NCBI GenBank assembly: GCA_016875665.1
Contig: VGPA01000011.1
Span: 1 to 14,998 of the forward strand
Source: Chloroflexota bacterium
GTDB lineage: Bacteria > Chloroflexota > Limnocylindria > P2-11E
Direction of reading: 5' to 3'
DNA length: 14,998 nucleotides
A program made the position numbers and the translations under genes. The stretch's first letter is position 1. Each line of letters opens with the position of its first letter. Below the pieces are notes generated by a model. It had not been told where the DNA came from. It worked only from the letters and a program-made list of their open reading frames with translations, and did no database searches. Shown here in pieces: positions 14,022 through 14,998 of this stretch.

Positions 14022-14998
14022 ATGCGACGTTCGATTCGCGCTTCGTTCGTCTTCGCGGTAGCGACCATGCTCGTCGTCGCCGCGTGCGGCGGCGCCGCAC
14101 CGGCACCGGCGGGCGGTGCGGCGCCACCCAGCGGCCCCAAGCTCGGCTCCGACGAGCGCCCGATCGTCCTCGCGATCACCCCGTCGGCCGAGGTCCAGCG
14201 CCTGTCCACCACCGGCAACGCGATCGCCGCGGCTCTCGCGCTCGCCACCGGGCTGAAGTGGCGGGTGACCGTTCCGACGTCCTACGCCGCGCAGATCGAC
14301 TCGGTCTGCTCCGGGCAGACGGACATCGCGTTCATCGCGCCCCTCCAGATGACGCTGCTGCTCGACAAGGGCTGCGGCTCGCCCATCCTCGCGGCGCTCC
14401 GCCAGGACTTCACGATCGACCCGACCGGTAAGCTGCAGCCCGTCTACATGTCGCAGATCGTGGTGCGCACCGACTCCGGGATCAACACCATCGCCGACCT
14501 CAAGGGCAAGCGCTTCGCGTTCGTCGACGCGCTGTCGGCGTCCGGCTTCCTCTTCCCCGCTCTGACGATCAAGAACAAGGGCGGCCAGGAACCGAAGACC
14601 TTCTTCTCGCAGACGATCAACGCGGGCGGCCACCCGCAGGCGATCCTCGCCGTCTACAACAAGCAGGTCGACGGCGCCGCGTCGTTCGTCGACGCCCGCG
14701 TGACCGTCGCGGGGACGACCACCCTCGCCGCGGGCATGCCCGCCGACATCCTCACCGCGACCAAGGTGATCGAGAAGGCGGGCCCGATTCCGAACGACGG
14801 CATTGCCGTCTCCAAGAACGTGCCGGCCGAGCTCGTCACCCGGGTCAAGAAGGCCCTCATGGACTACGGCGCGACGGCCGAGGGCAAGGCCAACTACAAG
14901 ACGCTCTTCGCCTGGGATGGGCTCCAGGAAGTCGACGCGAAGTTCTACGACGGGATGCGCGAGGCCGCCAAGCTCGGCGGCGTGGACGTGGCCGCCGA
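14022..14998 (+). CDS. PhnD-type phosphate/phosphite/phosphonate ABC transporter binding lipoprotein, 3' end outside window
   Basis: 325 full codons are in the window with no stop. It is an extracytoplasmic receptor for an oxyanion such as phosphonate, phosphite or phosphate; the ligand cannot be fixed from sequence. The ATG at 14022 has a strong ribosome site, GGGGAGGAG, ending 6 nt before it. Residues 1-22 form a lipoprotein signal peptide with lipobox VAAC and lipid-modified Cys22, followed by an Ala/Pro/Gly linker to about 40. Family signatures include QTDIAFIAPLQ (99-109) and YMSQIVVRTDSGI (142-154) leading into DLKGKRFAFVDALSASGFLFP (159-179), where SASG is the typical loop of PhnD-like proteins. 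Cys96 and Cys118 could form a disulfide. It diverges from pyrF over 39 bp. Transport genes probably follow past the window end. TAXI-type binding proteins are a less likely alternative. Confidence 0.88.
   Translation, partial: MRRSIRASFVFAVATMLVVAACGGAAPAPAGGAAPPSGPKLGSDERPIVLAITPSAEVQRLSTTGNAIAAALALATGLKWRVTVPTSYAAQIDSVCSGQTDIAFIAPLQMTLLLDKGCGSPILAALRQDFTIDPTGKLQPVYMSQIVVRTDSGINTIADLKGKRFAFVDALSASGFLFPALTIKNKGGQEPKTFFSQTINAGGHPQAILAVYNKQVDGAASFVDARVTVAGTTTLAAGMPADILTATKVIEKAGPIPNDGIAVSKNVPAELVTRVKKALMDYGATAEGKANYKTLFAWDGLQEVDAKFYDGMREAAKLGGVDVAA

Noticed and set aside
13983..14633. N-terminal extension of PyrF across the divergent gene
   Set aside because: It is antisense to the well-supported phnD-like lipoprotein, and PyrF is complete without it.
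1..14998. tRNA/rRNA genes, CRISPR arrays, insertion sequences or phage genes
   Set aside because: I saw no cloverleaf-like, array-like or transposase-like sequence; nearly all bases are covered by housekeeping or transport genes.

Overview
The window is a dense, high-GC (about 70% in the lines I counted by hand) bacterial chromosome segment carrying twelve genes: ten complete, plus a partial gene at each end. There are no tRNA or rRNA genes, insertion sequences, phage genes or CRISPR arrays. The organism is probably a free-living soil, sediment or freshwater bacterium. I lean to Chloroflexota or another high-GC lineage with actinobacteria-like traits. The reasons are fused KorA/KorB of the actinobacterial type, separate SecD and SecF with an actinobacteria-like SecD C-terminus, frequent GTG/TTG starts, substrate-binding proteins anchored as lipoproteins, and -10-like hexamers so close to several start codons that leaderless transcripts are likely. 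The phylum is inferred, not proven.

Left part (1-3350): a partial aspartase/fumarase-family gene (-) diverges from korAB (+), which encodes a 2-oxoacid:ferredoxin oxidoreductase. Only 27 bp separate the two start codons, and one 7-bp motif there reads as a -10 box on both strands. Two hairpins lie at the convergent end of korB.

Middle part (3351-6430): a two-gene minus-strand unit encodes a Tat-exported, lipid-anchored peptide-type ABC binding protein followed by a cytosolic metal-dependent amidohydrolase. It looks like a small uptake-and-hydrolysis pair without its own permease. The binding-protein gene is visibly lower in GC than its neighbours.

Right part (6431-13982): a minus-strand housekeeping cluster reads, in transcription order, pyrF, tatB-like, secD, secF, recJ, rel. 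It combines pyrimidine synthesis, Tat and Sec export, ssDNA exonuclease repair and the (p)ppGpp stringent-response enzyme. secD/secF and recJ/rel each overlap by GTGA. The secDF-recJ-rel order matches a known conserved neighbourhood, but apt, which sits between recJ and relA in Bacillus, is absent. The small TatB-like protein has a tandem 34-residue-period repeat in its tail.

Right end (13983-14998): a PhnD-type phosphate/phosphite/phosphonate binding lipoprotein (+) diverges from pyrF across 39 bp with overlapping -10-like hexamers and a perfect 10-bp palindrome. It runs off the window.

I found no clear previously undescribed system. The best leads are the shared -10 boxes, the TatB tail repeat, an apparent in-frame gap in KorA, and the QFDD motif in an otherwise bifunctional-looking Rel.
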